Assembly (NCBI RefSeq): GCF_016907925.1
Contig: NZ_JAFBCZ010000001.1
Coordinates: 306,645-370,644, forward strand
Direction of reading: 5' to 3'
From: Herpetosiphon giganteus
GTDB taxonomy: Bacteria > Chloroflexota > Chloroflexia > Chloroflexales > Herpetosiphonaceae
Length of the DNA stretch: 64,000 nucleotides
Position 1 is the first letter of the stretch; the number at the start of each line of letters is the position of its first letter. The notes beneath the pieces were generated by a model. That model searched no databases, was not told where the DNA came from, and was given only the letters and a program-made list of their open reading frames with translations. Made by a program: the position numbers and the translations under genes. Positions 56,595-64,000 of the stretch are shown here, piece by piece.

Positions 56595-56795
56595 AGAAGG
56601 ATGAAGGATGAAGGATGAATTATGAGGGATGAAAATTAGAGCATAGAACATAGATCATAGAACATAGCCATCGGGGGTTAGGGGCTAGGGGTCGGGGGTT
56701 AGAAGGATAATTAGTGAAATTCGTGCAATTCGTGGCTAAGAAATCTTCTCGTTCTTCGCGGTTTCAGCCCTTCGTGACCTTCGTGGATCAAATAA
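56595..56795. repeat. Word-repeat mosaic, polysaccharide cluster
   Basis: AAGGATGAAGGATGAAGGATG, GAGCATAGAACATAGATCATAG, GGGGGTTAGGGGCTAGGGGTC and TTCGTGACCTTCGTGGATCAA. These fill the gap between the first glycosyltransferase and the Wzz-like gene. Confidence 0.8.
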
Positions 56796-56804
56796 GGATA
56801 AATT

Positions 56805-57497
56805 ATGGAATTACGCCGATATTTTGCGATTGTACAGCGTTCGTGGTGGCTGGTGCTGGGTGTGCCGCTGCTCGTGCTGTTGGTTTCGCTACTCAGCTTT
56901 CAGCCTGATCCACAGCGCTATCGGGCCAACGCCAAGTTTGCCATCACCCACGCGCCAGTTGGCGGCAACGAAGTGCTGCCCGACATGAATATTTACAATT
57001 CGTGGCAAAGCACCCAATTCATTGTTGACGATTTGCCGGGAGTCGTGCGCTCCGAAGCCTTTGCCCAAGCAGTCAGCACTTGGATTGCCAGCAATCGCAA
57101 TCTGCAACTCGACGCTGGCACAGTCAAAGGCATGATCACGGCGGTTGAGCAAGAACATCGTATTGCCACAATTCTGGTTGATGCTGATACTGCTGAGCAA
57201 GCCACGGCGATTGCTGCTGGCAGCATTGCGGTGCTCGATGAACAAGGCTTGCAATGGTGGAATCGGGCGCAATGGGGCACGTTGGCGGTCGAAACCCTCG
57301 AATTACCAACCACGGCTACCGTCCTCAGTCGCTGGCCACAGCCAATCACCCGTTTGGCCTTGCGCTTAGTTTTGGCCTTGGTGGCTGGGTTTGGCTTGGC
57401 CTTCTTGCGCCACTACCTCGACCGTACCGTGCGTGAGCAGAGCGATTTGGCCCAGCTGAATGTGCCAGTGCTCAGCGCTATTCCAAAGGAGTCGTAA
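56805..57497 (+). CDS. Wzz-like polysaccharide co-polymerase, subunit 1
   Basis: A 230-residue membrane protein with the Wzz topology: a membrane segment near the N-terminus (about 14-32), a ~150-residue extracytoplasmic region, and a second segment near 187-203 followed by a cytoplasmic tail (REQSDLAQLNVPVLSAIPKES). Such proteins set polysaccharide chain length with a BY-kinase. The protein is short relative to canonical Wzz and lacks its long coiled coil. It overlaps the next gene by one base (TAATG) and both have the same layout, so two half-size Wzz proteins work together. Confidence 0.82.
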   Translation: MELRRYFAIVQRSWWLVLGVPLLVLLVSLLSFQPDPQRYRANAKFAITHAPVGGNEVLPDMNIYNSWQSTQFIVDDLPGVVRSEAFAQAVSTWIASNRNLQLDAGTVKGMITAVEQEHRIATILVDADTAEQATAIAAGSIAVLDEQGLQWWNRAQWGTLAVETLELPTTATVLSRWPQPITRLALRLVLALVAGFGLAFLRHYLDRTVREQSDLAQLNVPVLSAIPKES

Positions 57498-58147
57498 TGC
57501 TTCGACCACAAGATTACTTGGCAATTTTGTTTCGGCGCTGGTGGGTGATTGTGCTAATTGGCTTTGCTAGCGCCGCTGCGGCCTATGGATTTAGCAAATT
57601 GCAAACGCCATTGTATCGCGCCCAAACCACCTATAATGTGATCACCAGCCGCTATGATCAGGGCTTGACCATGCAATTGCCCAGCGTCATGGGCAACTGG
57701 CCTGGCCAATTGACCGATGCGCGCTTGCAAGAAATTAGCAACCAATTGCAATTGGATCGCACGCCCGATTATTTGCGCAAATATATTGCGATTCAACCGC
57801 AGCCCGATCAATTGCTGCTGACGATCAATGTTGATTATCCTGATCCGAAAAAAGCGGTTGAATTGGCTGATGCCTTGGGCGAAACGCTCAAAAGCGAAGT
57901 TGCTGGATTAAATGCGCTGCGTTTGAGCACCGATGCAATTAATATTCGCGTTCAGCAACCAGCCAAATACATCGAACTGGCCTCGCCAAAAACCAAAATC
58001 AATGTGCTGGCTGGCGGAATTTTGGGCGGCATCATTGGTATTTTGGTGGCCTTTGCGCTTGAATATTTCGATGATCGGATCAAATCCAACAACGATATTG
58101 AACGCTGGACAGGCCTGCCAACCTTGGGCAGCATTCCCGAACACTAA
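57497..58147 (+). CDS. Wzz-like polysaccharide co-polymerase, subunit 2
   Basis: A 216-residue paralogue-like partner of the previous protein. Membrane segments lie at about 16-34 and 168-188. The tail ends RIKSNNDIERWTGLPTLGSIPEH, the Pro-containing end normally continuous with the kinase domain in fused Wzz-kinases. This gives a split: the two transmembrane modules and the kinase are separate genes in order, as in CpsC-CpsD of Gram-positive bacteria. AAGGAG lies before its ATG. The next gene begins 40 bases downstream. Confidence 0.85.
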   Translation: MLRPQDYLAILFRRWWVIVLIGFASAAAAYGFSKLQTPLYRAQTTYNVITSRYDQGLTMQLPSVMGNWPGQLTDARLQEISNQLQLDRTPDYLRKYIAIQPQPDQLLLTINVDYPDPKKAVELADALGETLKSEVAGLNALRLSTDAINIRVQQPAKYIELASPKTKINVLAGGILGGIIGILVAFALEYFDDRIKSNNDIERWTGLPTLGSIPEH

Positions 58148-58187
58148 GCGTCGGCCTGAGCCAACCAATTAGATAGAGGTAGTTATT

Positions 58188-58835
58188 GTGGCATTAGATT
58201 TAATTACGTTGCGCGATCCACGGGCCGCCGCCGCCGAAGCCTATCGCACCTTGCGCACCAATATTCAATTTTCATCGATTGAGCGCAAATTGCATACAAT
58301 TTTGGTCACCAGCAGCGTGCCCGATGAAGATAAAAGCCTTGCCTTGGCCAATTTGGCCGTCACCTTTGCCCAAGCAGAGCAGCGGGTGATTGTACTCGAT
58401 TGCGATTTGCGACGGCCTAGCTTGCACAGCTTGTTTGGAGTAAGCAACGATCGCGGCCTAAGCCAAGCGATGAGCCAAAACAGCGATTTGTCGCTGCTCA
58501 AAACCGAGGTCGATGGCTTGCAAATGTTGCCAGCTGGCGCAACCCCGCCCAGCCCAGCCGATTTGCTTAGCTCCAAACGCTTCGATAGCGTACTCCGCGA
58601 TCTCAAGCAACAAGCAGATATTGTGTTGATCGATGCGCCGCCAGTCTTGGCCGCCAGCGATGCAGCCTTGTTGGCCACCAAAGTCGATGGCGTGGTGCTG
58701 GTGACGCGAGCTGGCAAAACGCGCCGCGATAGTGCGCGCGAAGCTGTGGCCTTGTTGCAACGGGTCAATGCGCATCTGGTTGGGGTTGTTTTGACCAACG
58801 CCAAATTGGAACGCGAACGCTACGCTCGCTATTAA
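58188..58835 (+). CDS. BY-kinase-like ATPase (CpsD/CapB family)
   Basis: A 215-residue cytoplasmic P-loop protein that in relatives autophosphorylates on C-terminal tyrosines and controls chain length with the Wzz proteins. The Walker A site is degenerate: SVPDEDKS (Lys49) in place of the usual PGEGKS/T, so a glycine-to-Asp change affects ATP binding. Walker A' is VIVLDCDLRRPSLH (Asp71, Asp73) and Walker B is DIVLIDAPPVLAASDA. The C-terminus ends ERERYARY, with two Tyr rather than a full Tyr cluster. Start is GTG with AGAGGT before. Confidence 0.85.
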   Translation: MALDLITLRDPRAAAAEAYRTLRTNIQFSSIERKLHTILVTSSVPDEDKSLALANLAVTFAQAEQRVIVLDCDLRRPSLHSLFGVSNDRGLSQAMSQNSDLSLLKTEVDGLQMLPAGATPPSPADLLSSKRFDSVLRDLKQQADIVLIDAPPVLAASDAALLATKVDGVVLVTRAGKTRRDSAREAVALLQRVNAHLVGVVLTNAKLERERYARY

Positions 58836-58911
58836 GCAATTAGAATCCTGCTCTGATTAACAAGCAGAGGCTATCTATTATCAATTGTATCCAGCAGTCC
58901 TTATTTGGATC

Positions 58912-58972
58912 GCCACCCTTCCGTCCCTCCGCTGGAGGGAAACGCAGGGGGTTTTCATCCCCCTGCACCCCC
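58912..58972 (-). repeat. REP-like double-hairpin repeat, copy 6
   Basis: Stem 2 is CCCTCC-GCT-GGAGGG instead of CCCGCC/GGCGGG: both sides have changed so pairing is kept. Stem 1 is GCAGGGGG-TTTTCAT-CCCCCTGC. It lies between the kinase and asnB. Confidence 0.85.
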
Positions 58973-59127
58973 AAATATTTACGTGCTGGATTGTCAATCC
59001 TCTTCTGCTCAATCCGAACTGTTGAGTTTGCGAGGGAATAGATCAGCCTATTGAGTTAATCTAAGAGGGTTTTGGTTACTCTGCTCCAGCATTCTGCACC
59101 TGCTATTACCCACGTTTGGAGCGTCGT

Positions 59128-60999
59128 ATGTGTGGCATTACGGGCCATCTCGAATGGCATGGTATGGCTCAGGCGGCAATTCTTGAGCAACAAACCGAGG
59201 CAATTCGCCATCGTGGGCCTGATAGCGCAGGCTTTTTTTGGGTTAATCAAGTTGCGTTGGGCATGCGCCGCTTGGCAATTATCGACCTTGCGCATGGCGC
59301 GCAACCGATGTTCAGCCGCGATGCTGATTTGGCGTTGGTGTTCAACGGCGAGATTTATAATTTTCAAGCTTTGCGCCAGCAATTACAGCAGCTTGGCCAA
59401 ACCTTCGATAGCCATAGCGATACCGAAGTGATTGTACGCGGCATCGAACAATGGGGCATTGCAGGTTGTGTTGAGCGTTTGAATGGTATGTTTGCCTTGG
59501 CGATTTGGCAACAGCAAGCCCAACGGCTCACGCTGGTGCGCGATCGGCTAGGCATCAAGCCGCTCTACTGGTACGCAGATGCCCAGCGCTTGGTCTTTGG
59601 CTCAGAGATCAAGGCAATTTTGGCGCATCCGGCAGTGCCACGCCAAATCAATCTCCACGGCCTCGCCAACTACCTCAGTTTTGGCCATAGCCTCGCACCG
59701 CAAACCATGCTCGAAGGCATTTACAAAGTCGAGCCAGCCCACATCATGAGCTGGGATATTGCCAATCAAACGCTGCAACAGCAACGCTATTGGCAATTGC
59801 AGCCAAACATCACGCCAATTGCCCCTGCCGCCGCCGCCGCCGAAGTCTATAGCCGTTTGCGCGAGGCTGTGCGCTTGCAGCTGATTAGCGATGTGCCGCT
59901 GGGGGCGTTTCTCAGCGGTGGCCTCGATTCAAGCATTATCGTGGGCTTGATGAGCCGCTTGGGAGCCGCACCAATTAACACATTTAGCGTTGGTTTTGCC
60001 AATCAGCAAGGCTTTAATGAGTTGCCCGATGCGGCCTTGGTGGCGCAGCATTTTGGTAGCAAACACCACGAATTATTGCTCGATGCCAACGATTTGGTTG
60101 GCGCTTTGCAAACCTTGGTCTACCACTACGATGAGCCATTTGGCGATGCTGCGGGCTTGCCAGTCTACCTTGTTTCGCGTTTTGCCCGCGAACACGTCAA
60201 AGTGGTGTTGACGGGCGAGGGCAGCGATGAACAATGGGCTGGCTATCGGCGCTATCAAGCTGAATTAATTGCCCGAATGCTGCAATATGTGCCTGGCCAC
60301 CAAGCGCTTGGCGCGCTGATTCGCCAATTGCCACGCAACCGCCGCTTGAAACAGGCAATCCGCAGTTTAGAGCAACGTGATCCTGCTCGACGCTATGCTG
60401 CCTGGCTCACCATTGCCGATCTCCAGCAGCGCCAGCGGTTGCTGCAACCGCAGTTGAGTGCAGCGCTTGGTGATTATGCGCCGGAGCAAATTTACGATCA
60501 GGTGTATCCCCGCAGCGGCGCAGCCTTGACCAACATGGGCTTGGCTGATTTGCAAACCTGGTTGCCCGATACCTATTTGGAAAAAGTTGATAAGGCTTCG
60601 ATGGCCGCCAGCATTGAGGCCCGCGTGCCGTTTCTCGACCATACGTTGGTTGAATGGACGATGAATTTGCCGAATAGCTTAAAATTGCGTGGTCGCCAAA
60701 CCAAGTGGTTATTACGCCAAGCCTTTGGCGAAATGTTGCCCCAACGCACGTTGCGCAAACCCAAACATGGCTTTGCAGTGCCAACCGATCCGTGGTTTCG
60801 CGGCGCACTGAGCAACTGGACAGCAGAAATTTTGTTTGATCAACGCACCTTGGCGCGAGGCTTGTTCAACGCCCACGAGGTGAGGCGCATCTATCAAGCG
60901 CATCGTGATGGCAAACAAGTCGCTGATACGTTATTGTGGCTATTGCTCAACCTCGAATTGTGGCAACGGATCTATCTTGATCGCGAGGCACGGCTATGA
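59128..60999 (+). CDS. asnB: Glutamine-hydrolysing asparagine synthase
   Basis: A 623-residue enzyme that makes asparagine from aspartate and glutamine. N-terminal class II amidotransferase: nucleophile Cys2 (MCGITG), RHRGPDSAGFF, and FNGEIYNFQ. The synthetase domain has the PP-loop SGGLDSSII and the following TFSVGFANQQGFNELP, GEGSDEQWAGYRRY. Start is fixed at ATG 59128 because Cys must be residue 2; the frame extends to 59116. In polysaccharide clusters AsnB homologues may instead amidate sugar acids. It overlaps the next gene by four bases (ATGA), so the two are coupled. Confidence 0.92.
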   Translation: MCGITGHLEWHGMAQAAILEQQTEAIRHRGPDSAGFFWVNQVALGMRRLAIIDLAHGAQPMFSRDADLALVFNGEIYNFQALRQQLQQLGQTFDSHSDTEVIVRGIEQWGIAGCVERLNGMFALAIWQQQAQRLTLVRDRLGIKPLYWYADAQRLVFGSEIKAILAHPAVPRQINLHGLANYLSFGHSLAPQTMLEGIYKVEPAHIMSWDIANQTLQQQRYWQLQPNITPIAPAAAAAEVYSRLREAVRLQLISDVPLGAFLSGGLDSSIIVGLMSRLGAAPINTFSVGFANQQGFNELPDAALVAQHFGSKHHELLLDANDLVGALQTLVYHYDEPFGDAAGLPVYLVSRFAREHVKVVLTGEGSDEQWAGYRRYQAELIARMLQYVPGHQALGALIRQLPRNRRLKQAIRSLEQRDPARRYAAWLTIADLQQRQRLLQPQLSAALGDYAPEQIYDQVYPRSGAALTNMGLADLQTWLPDTYLEKVDKASMAASIEARVPFLDHTLVEWTMNLPNSLKLRGRQTKWLLRQAFGEMLPQRTLRKPKHGFAVPTDPWFRGALSNWTAEILFDQRTLARGLFNAHEVRRIYQAHRDGKQVADTLLWLLLNLELWQRIYLDREARL

Positions 61000-62180
61000 A
61001 TCAACCGTTGGTGCTGCATATTGCCACTGCCGATATGGGCTTGCGCTTTTTGCTGCTCGAACAGCTGCAGGCAATTCAACATGCAGGCTATCAGGTGCGC
61101 GGCGTAGCCAGCGACGGCCCCTATCGCGCCGAGGTTGAGGCCGCTGGCATTCCGGTTGAGGTCGTGACGATGCCGCGCTCGGTCACACCAACAAGTGATT
61201 TAGTTGCCGTCGCCAAGTTGGTGCGTTTGTTTCGCCGACTCAAACCAACGATTGTGCACACGCATAATCCCAAGCCTGGCTTGCTTGGCCAGCTAGCAGC
61301 GCGGCTTGCAGGCGTGCCAATTATCATCAACACGATTCATGGCTTTTATTTTCATGAGCATTCGAGCCCCAAGCAACGCCACTTTTACATTGCCATGGAA
61401 AAAATCGCTGCTCGCTGTTCGCATGCGATTCTCTCGCAAAATCGCGAAGATCTGGCCACAGCCCTAGCAACCAAGATTGCACGGCCAGAGCAAATCAGCC
61501 TGTTGGGCAATGGCATTAATCTCGATGTGTTTGATCGACGGGCGGTTAGCCAAACCGAGGTGGCAGCAGCTCGCCAAGCCTTGGGTATTCCCGCCGATGC
61601 GCAGGTGATTGGCGCAGTTGGGCGTTTGGTGGCTGAAAAAGGCTATCACGAGTTGTTTCGGGCTTGCCAACAGCTGATGGCAACCAGACCAAATGTGCAT
61701 TTGTTGGTGGTTGGCCCAGAAGAACCACATAAAGCCGATGGCCTAACTGCTGCAAGCGCCGCCGACTATGGCATTGCTGAGCGCAGCCATTTTGCAGGCA
61801 TGCGCCGCGATATGCCCGTGCTCTATCACTTGATGGATGTTTTGGCCCATCCATCGTATCGCGAGGGCTTTCCGCGTGCGCCGATGGAAGCCAGCGCGAT
61901 GGGCGTGCCAGTCGTGGCTAGCGCTATTCGTGGCTGTCGCGAAACCGTGGCCCATGGCCTGAATGGCATGTTGGTGCCAGTGCGCGACGCTGCGGCCTTA
62001 GCTCAGAGCCTTGGCCGCATCCTCGATGATCGGGTTGTGCGCGAGGCGTTTTCGCGCTTAGCTCGCCAAGTTGCTGAGCGTGAGTTTGATCAACAACGGG
62101 TTTTTGAGCGGGTGCTGTTGAGCTACGCCGAGCAATTGCAAGCCCGAGGCCTCGCCGTGCCAGCACCAATTCGCCGTTAA
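60996..62180 (+). CDS. GT4-family glycosyltransferase
   Basis: A 394-residue GT-B transferase. N-terminal domain: LRFLLLEQLQAIQHAGYQVRG and VHTHNPKPGLLGQLAARLAGVP. Donor-binding domain: VIGAVGRLVAEKGYHELFRACQQL, LLVVGPEEPHKADGL and HPSYREGFPRAPMEASAMGVPVVAS. This resembles transferases of capsule clusters. It is translationally coupled to asnB and ends the cluster. Its stop overlaps that of the convergent esterase by four bases. Sugar specificity cannot be read. Confidence 0.88.
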   Translation: MNQPLVLHIATADMGLRFLLLEQLQAIQHAGYQVRGVASDGPYRAEVEAAGIPVEVVTMPRSVTPTSDLVAVAKLVRLFRRLKPTIVHTHNPKPGLLGQLAARLAGVPIIINTIHGFYFHEHSSPKQRHFYIAMEKIAARCSHAILSQNREDLATALATKIARPEQISLLGNGINLDVFDRRAVSQTEVAAARQALGIPADAQVIGAVGRLVAEKGYHELFRACQQLMATRPNVHLLVVGPEEPHKADGLTAASAADYGIAERSHFAGMRRDMPVLYHLMDVLAHPSYREGFPRAPMEASAMGVPVVASAIRGCRETVAHGLNGMLVPVRDAAALAQSLGRILDDRVVREAFSRLARQVAEREFDQQRVFERVLLSYAEQLQARGLAVPAPIRR

Positions 62181-62896
62181 TCGTGGCCTTGAATATATTT
62201 GGGCAGCATTTGCTCCCAATATGGCCAATCGTGGGCCCAGCCATCCCAAACCCGCAAGGCATTGCCAACCCCGTGATTCCATAAATTATCCGAAAGCACT
62301 TGGTTGCTGTGGTAGCTGGGGTCGTCGCGGCCAATCGCCAAAATAATATCCAGCTGGCGCAAATGGGCTAGTTGGTTGACATCGTGCAAATTGGCGGTGT
62401 ACTCGGTTGGCGTGTTGAAATAGACCTGATCATCGCTATAGCCATCCATAAATGAACGCATATTGTAGCGACCACTCAAGCCCAAGCAACGCCGAAACAG
62501 GTGGGGGTGGCGCAAGGCAAGATTCACCGCGTGAAAGGCTCCAAACGAACAGCCAAGGCTCATTAAAAATTGATTTTGATTGAAATTACGCAGCCACGGC
62601 ACAACTTCGCCGATCAAATACTGTTCATATTGCAGCTGGCGGCCAATACGCCCGCTAGGATGCGCCCATTTGCAATACCAACTTTCAGCATCAACACTAT
62701 CAACACAAATTAATTGGAGCCACCCACGCTCAAGGTGTTCGGCCAAAAGCCCGGTCATACCACGATCTTCAAATTCGAAAAAACGGCCCATTGAGGTTGG
62801 AAAAACCAAGACAGGCGCGCCATGATGGCCAAACAACAAAAGCTCCATGTCGCGGCCAAGCGCTGAACTATGCCAACGATGATATGAACGATGCAT
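62177..62896 (-). CDS. Esterase of the alpha/beta-hydrolase fold
   Basis: A 239-residue esterase D/PHB-depolymerase-like protein. The nucleophile Ser117 is in GCSFGAFHA; Asp in IGRDDPSY and His in GWAHDWPYW complete the triad. The start MHRSYHRWHSSALGRDMELLLFG in overlapping parts has no signal peptide. Its substrates are unknown. It is transcribed against the polysaccharide cluster and shares four bases at the 3' end with the glycosyltransferase. The upstream 120 bases are shared with the divergent GH16-like gene. Confidence 0.87.
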   Translation of the reverse strand: MHRSYHRWHSSALGRDMELLLFGHHGAPVLVFPTSMGRFFEFEDRGMTGLLAEHLERGWLQLICVDSVDAESWYCKWAHPSGRIGRQLQYEQYLIGEVVPWLRNFNQNQFLMSLGCSFGAFHAVNLALRHPHLFRRCLGLSGRYNMRSFMDGYSDDQVYFNTPTEYTANLHDVNQLAHLRQLDIILAIGRDDPSYHSNQVLSDNLWNHGVGNALRVWDGWAHDWPYWEQMLPKYIQGHD

Positions 62897-63020
62897 CGGC
62901 GTTCCTCACACTGAGAACCATCACAGCGAGTATAGCATGAACCAGCATTTGCGGCTTAACAAAATGCGCGAAGCACCCTACAATAGCCCAAACATGCTGT
63001 GAGCAAAGGATTTCTCGACC

Positions 63021-63833
63021 ATGGATTTAACGACTGCAATGCCCGCCAACCCAGTTGAAAAAGCTGGCTATCGCTTAGAATTTCAGGATGAATTTAGCAC
63101 CAACACGCTTGATCAAGCCAAATGGCTGCCATTTTACCTGCCGCAATGGAGTTCACGTGAGCGTTCAGCGCCACGCTATCAATTAGCCAGCAGCAGTTTA
63201 GTGCTCGAAATTCAGGCCGATCAAGCGCCATGGTGTCCTGAGTTCGATGGCCAAACTCGCTGCTCGTCGTTGCAAACGGGGGTGTTTGGCGGAGCGTTGG
63301 GCAGCCCATTTGGCCAACATCGCTTCAACCAAGCCTGTGTGGTGCGCGAGTTGCAAGATTCAATGCAGATCTACACGCCGCACTATGGCTATTTTGAAAT
63401 GCGCGCCAAAGCCACAATTGGCCCAAATAACGTCGTGGCCTTGTGGATGATTGGCTTCGAAGATCAGCCAGAACATTCCGGCGAGCTAGCAATTATGGAG
63501 ATCAAAGGCTGGAATATTGGCGCTGAGAGTTTGAAATTAGGCTATGGCGTGCATCCTTGGGGCGATTCACAGCTCACCGATGAGTTTTTTGAGGATGAGG
63601 TGGCGCTTGATGTGGGTGAGTATCATATTTACGCTGCTGAATGGACACCCAGCCAGATTGATATTTATCTTGATAATCGTAAATTGCGCACGATTCAGCA
63701 ATCGCCCAGCTATCCAATGCAATTTATGCTGGGGATTTATGATTTGCCGCAGCGCCAATCAAGCACAGTTGCGTATCCCCACAAATTTGAGATCGATTAT
63801 GTGCGTGGCTATCAGCCATTGAATGGGTATTAA
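63021..63833 (+). CDS. GH16-like concanavalin-type protein
   Basis: A 270-residue protein of the GH16 fold: LEFQDEFSTNTLDQAKW at the start, YGYFEMRAKATIGPNN in the middle, and WTPSQIDIYLDNRKLRTI near the end. The catalytic strand, normally E-x-D-x-x-E, reads GELAIME: Glu155 and Glu160 are kept, but the Asp is Ala157. Activity is therefore uncertain; it may be a lectin or a changed hydrolase. No signal peptide is visible, unusual for a secreted polysaccharide enzyme. It lies opposite the esterase, near the polysaccharide cluster. Confidence 0.8.
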   Translation: MDLTTAMPANPVEKAGYRLEFQDEFSTNTLDQAKWLPFYLPQWSSRERSAPRYQLASSSLVLEIQADQAPWCPEFDGQTRCSSLQTGVFGGALGSPFGQHRFNQACVVRELQDSMQIYTPHYGYFEMRAKATIGPNNVVALWMIGFEDQPEHSGELAIMEIKGWNIGAESLKLGYGVHPWGDSQLTDEFFEDEVALDVGEYHIYAAEWTPSQIDIYLDNRKLRTIQQSPSYPMQFMLGIYDLPQRQSSTVAYPHKFEIDYVRGYQPLNGY

Positions 63834-63847
63834 ATTCAATTAATTTC

Positions 63848-63908
63848 GCCACCCTTCCGTCCCGCCGACGGCGGGAGACGCAGGGGTTTTCATCCCCCTG
63901 CACCCCTT
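63848..63908 (-). repeat. REP-like double-hairpin repeat, copy 7
   Basis: Stem 2 CCCGCC-GAC-GGCGGG, stem 1 GCAGGGG-TTTTCAT-CCCCTGC (one extra C on one side). It abuts the stop codon of the fragment at the right edge. Confidence 0.85.
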
Positions 63909-64000
63909 ACTGCATGACATCCAGCCCAAGAACGGGCAATGGGACGACAACCCGTTCATAGTCAAGCGTCCGAAAGGCAGGGAGTTTCCACGTGATGGTG
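63907..64000 (-). CDS. C-terminal fragment of an unidentified protein (partial)
   Basis: A minus-strand frame without stop enters from the right edge and ends at TAA 63907-63909, giving about 31 residues ending ERVVVPLPVLGLDVMQ. It reads like a plausible protein end but is too short to identify. The REP-like element begins at its stop. Confidence 0.35.
   Translation of the reverse strand, partial: TITWKLPAFRTLDYERVVVPLPVLGLDVMQ

Noticed and set aside
1..64000. tRNA, rRNA, riboswitch or replication origin
   Set aside because: I looked for cloverleaf ends, T-box or purine-type motifs and DnaA-box clusters and found none that hold up by eye; a covariance search would be needed to exclude short RNAs.

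Overview
This is a chromosomal window from a bacterium that I place in the Chloroflexota, most likely a Herpetosiphon-like filamentous member. The inference rests on the leucine codon bias to TTG, SARP-type and ParB-like regulators, a PNPase with an RG-rich tail, an envelope gene set without an outer-membrane assembly locus, and intergenic spaces packed with short word-like repeats. The species call is inference; no rRNA or tRNA gene is present to test it.

Layout. 1-2458 (minus): S10-type serine carboxypeptidase cut by the left edge and an MFS exporter. 2646-5678 (plus): DM13 lipoprotein and an OmpR-type response regulator/histidine kinase pair. 5928-10007: glycosyltransferase, small membrane protein, hisB, and a TetR regulator with the metallo-hydrolase it probably controls. 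10469-14794: PspC protein, ArsR regulator, primary-type sigma factor, molybdopterin oxidoreductase. 14858-17888: purU and a fused MFS/spermidine-synthase gene. 17971-20387: three tandem near-identical TPR-like genes of unknown function. 20646-23667 (minus): clpP-clpX plus a short-chain dehydrogenase. 24296-29802 (minus): the cell-shape operon mreB-mreC-mreD-mrdA and a nitrilase-family amidase. 30032-34134: NarL-type regulator, two peroxiredoxins, a SARP-AAA regulator. 34730-39204 (plus): Xaa-Pro peptidase, efp, accB, xseA, an AAA ATPase. 39465-44308 (minus): rpsO-pnp and gpsA-GNAT. 44545-47472 (plus): cysteine desulfurase and trigger factor with a giant poly-aspartate insert. 47815-52054 (plus): XRE regulator followed by three successive amide-bond ligases (ATP-grasp, circularly permuted ATP-grasp, GCS2). 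52971-55391: phosphoesterase, YciI-like protein, ParB-like protein with a duplicated domain. 55494-62180 (plus): exopolysaccharide cluster (glycosyltransferase, two Wzz-like proteins, BY-kinase-like ATPase, asparagine synthase, glycosyltransferase). 62177-64000: esterase, GH16-like protein, and a fragment at the right edge.

Most genes are housekeeping or envelope functions in short operons with clear Shine-Dalgarno sites. The accessory interest lies in the three-ligase cluster, which looks like a pathway for a small peptide or amide metabolite; in the tandem triplication; in the poly-Asp trigger factor; and in the intergenic DNA. The latter holds at least three repeat classes: a roughly 65-bp double-hairpin REP-like element (seven copies, with compensatory stem changes), MITE-like elements bounded by inverted GGTTCATT-type ends, and mosaics of 7-9-bp tandem words.
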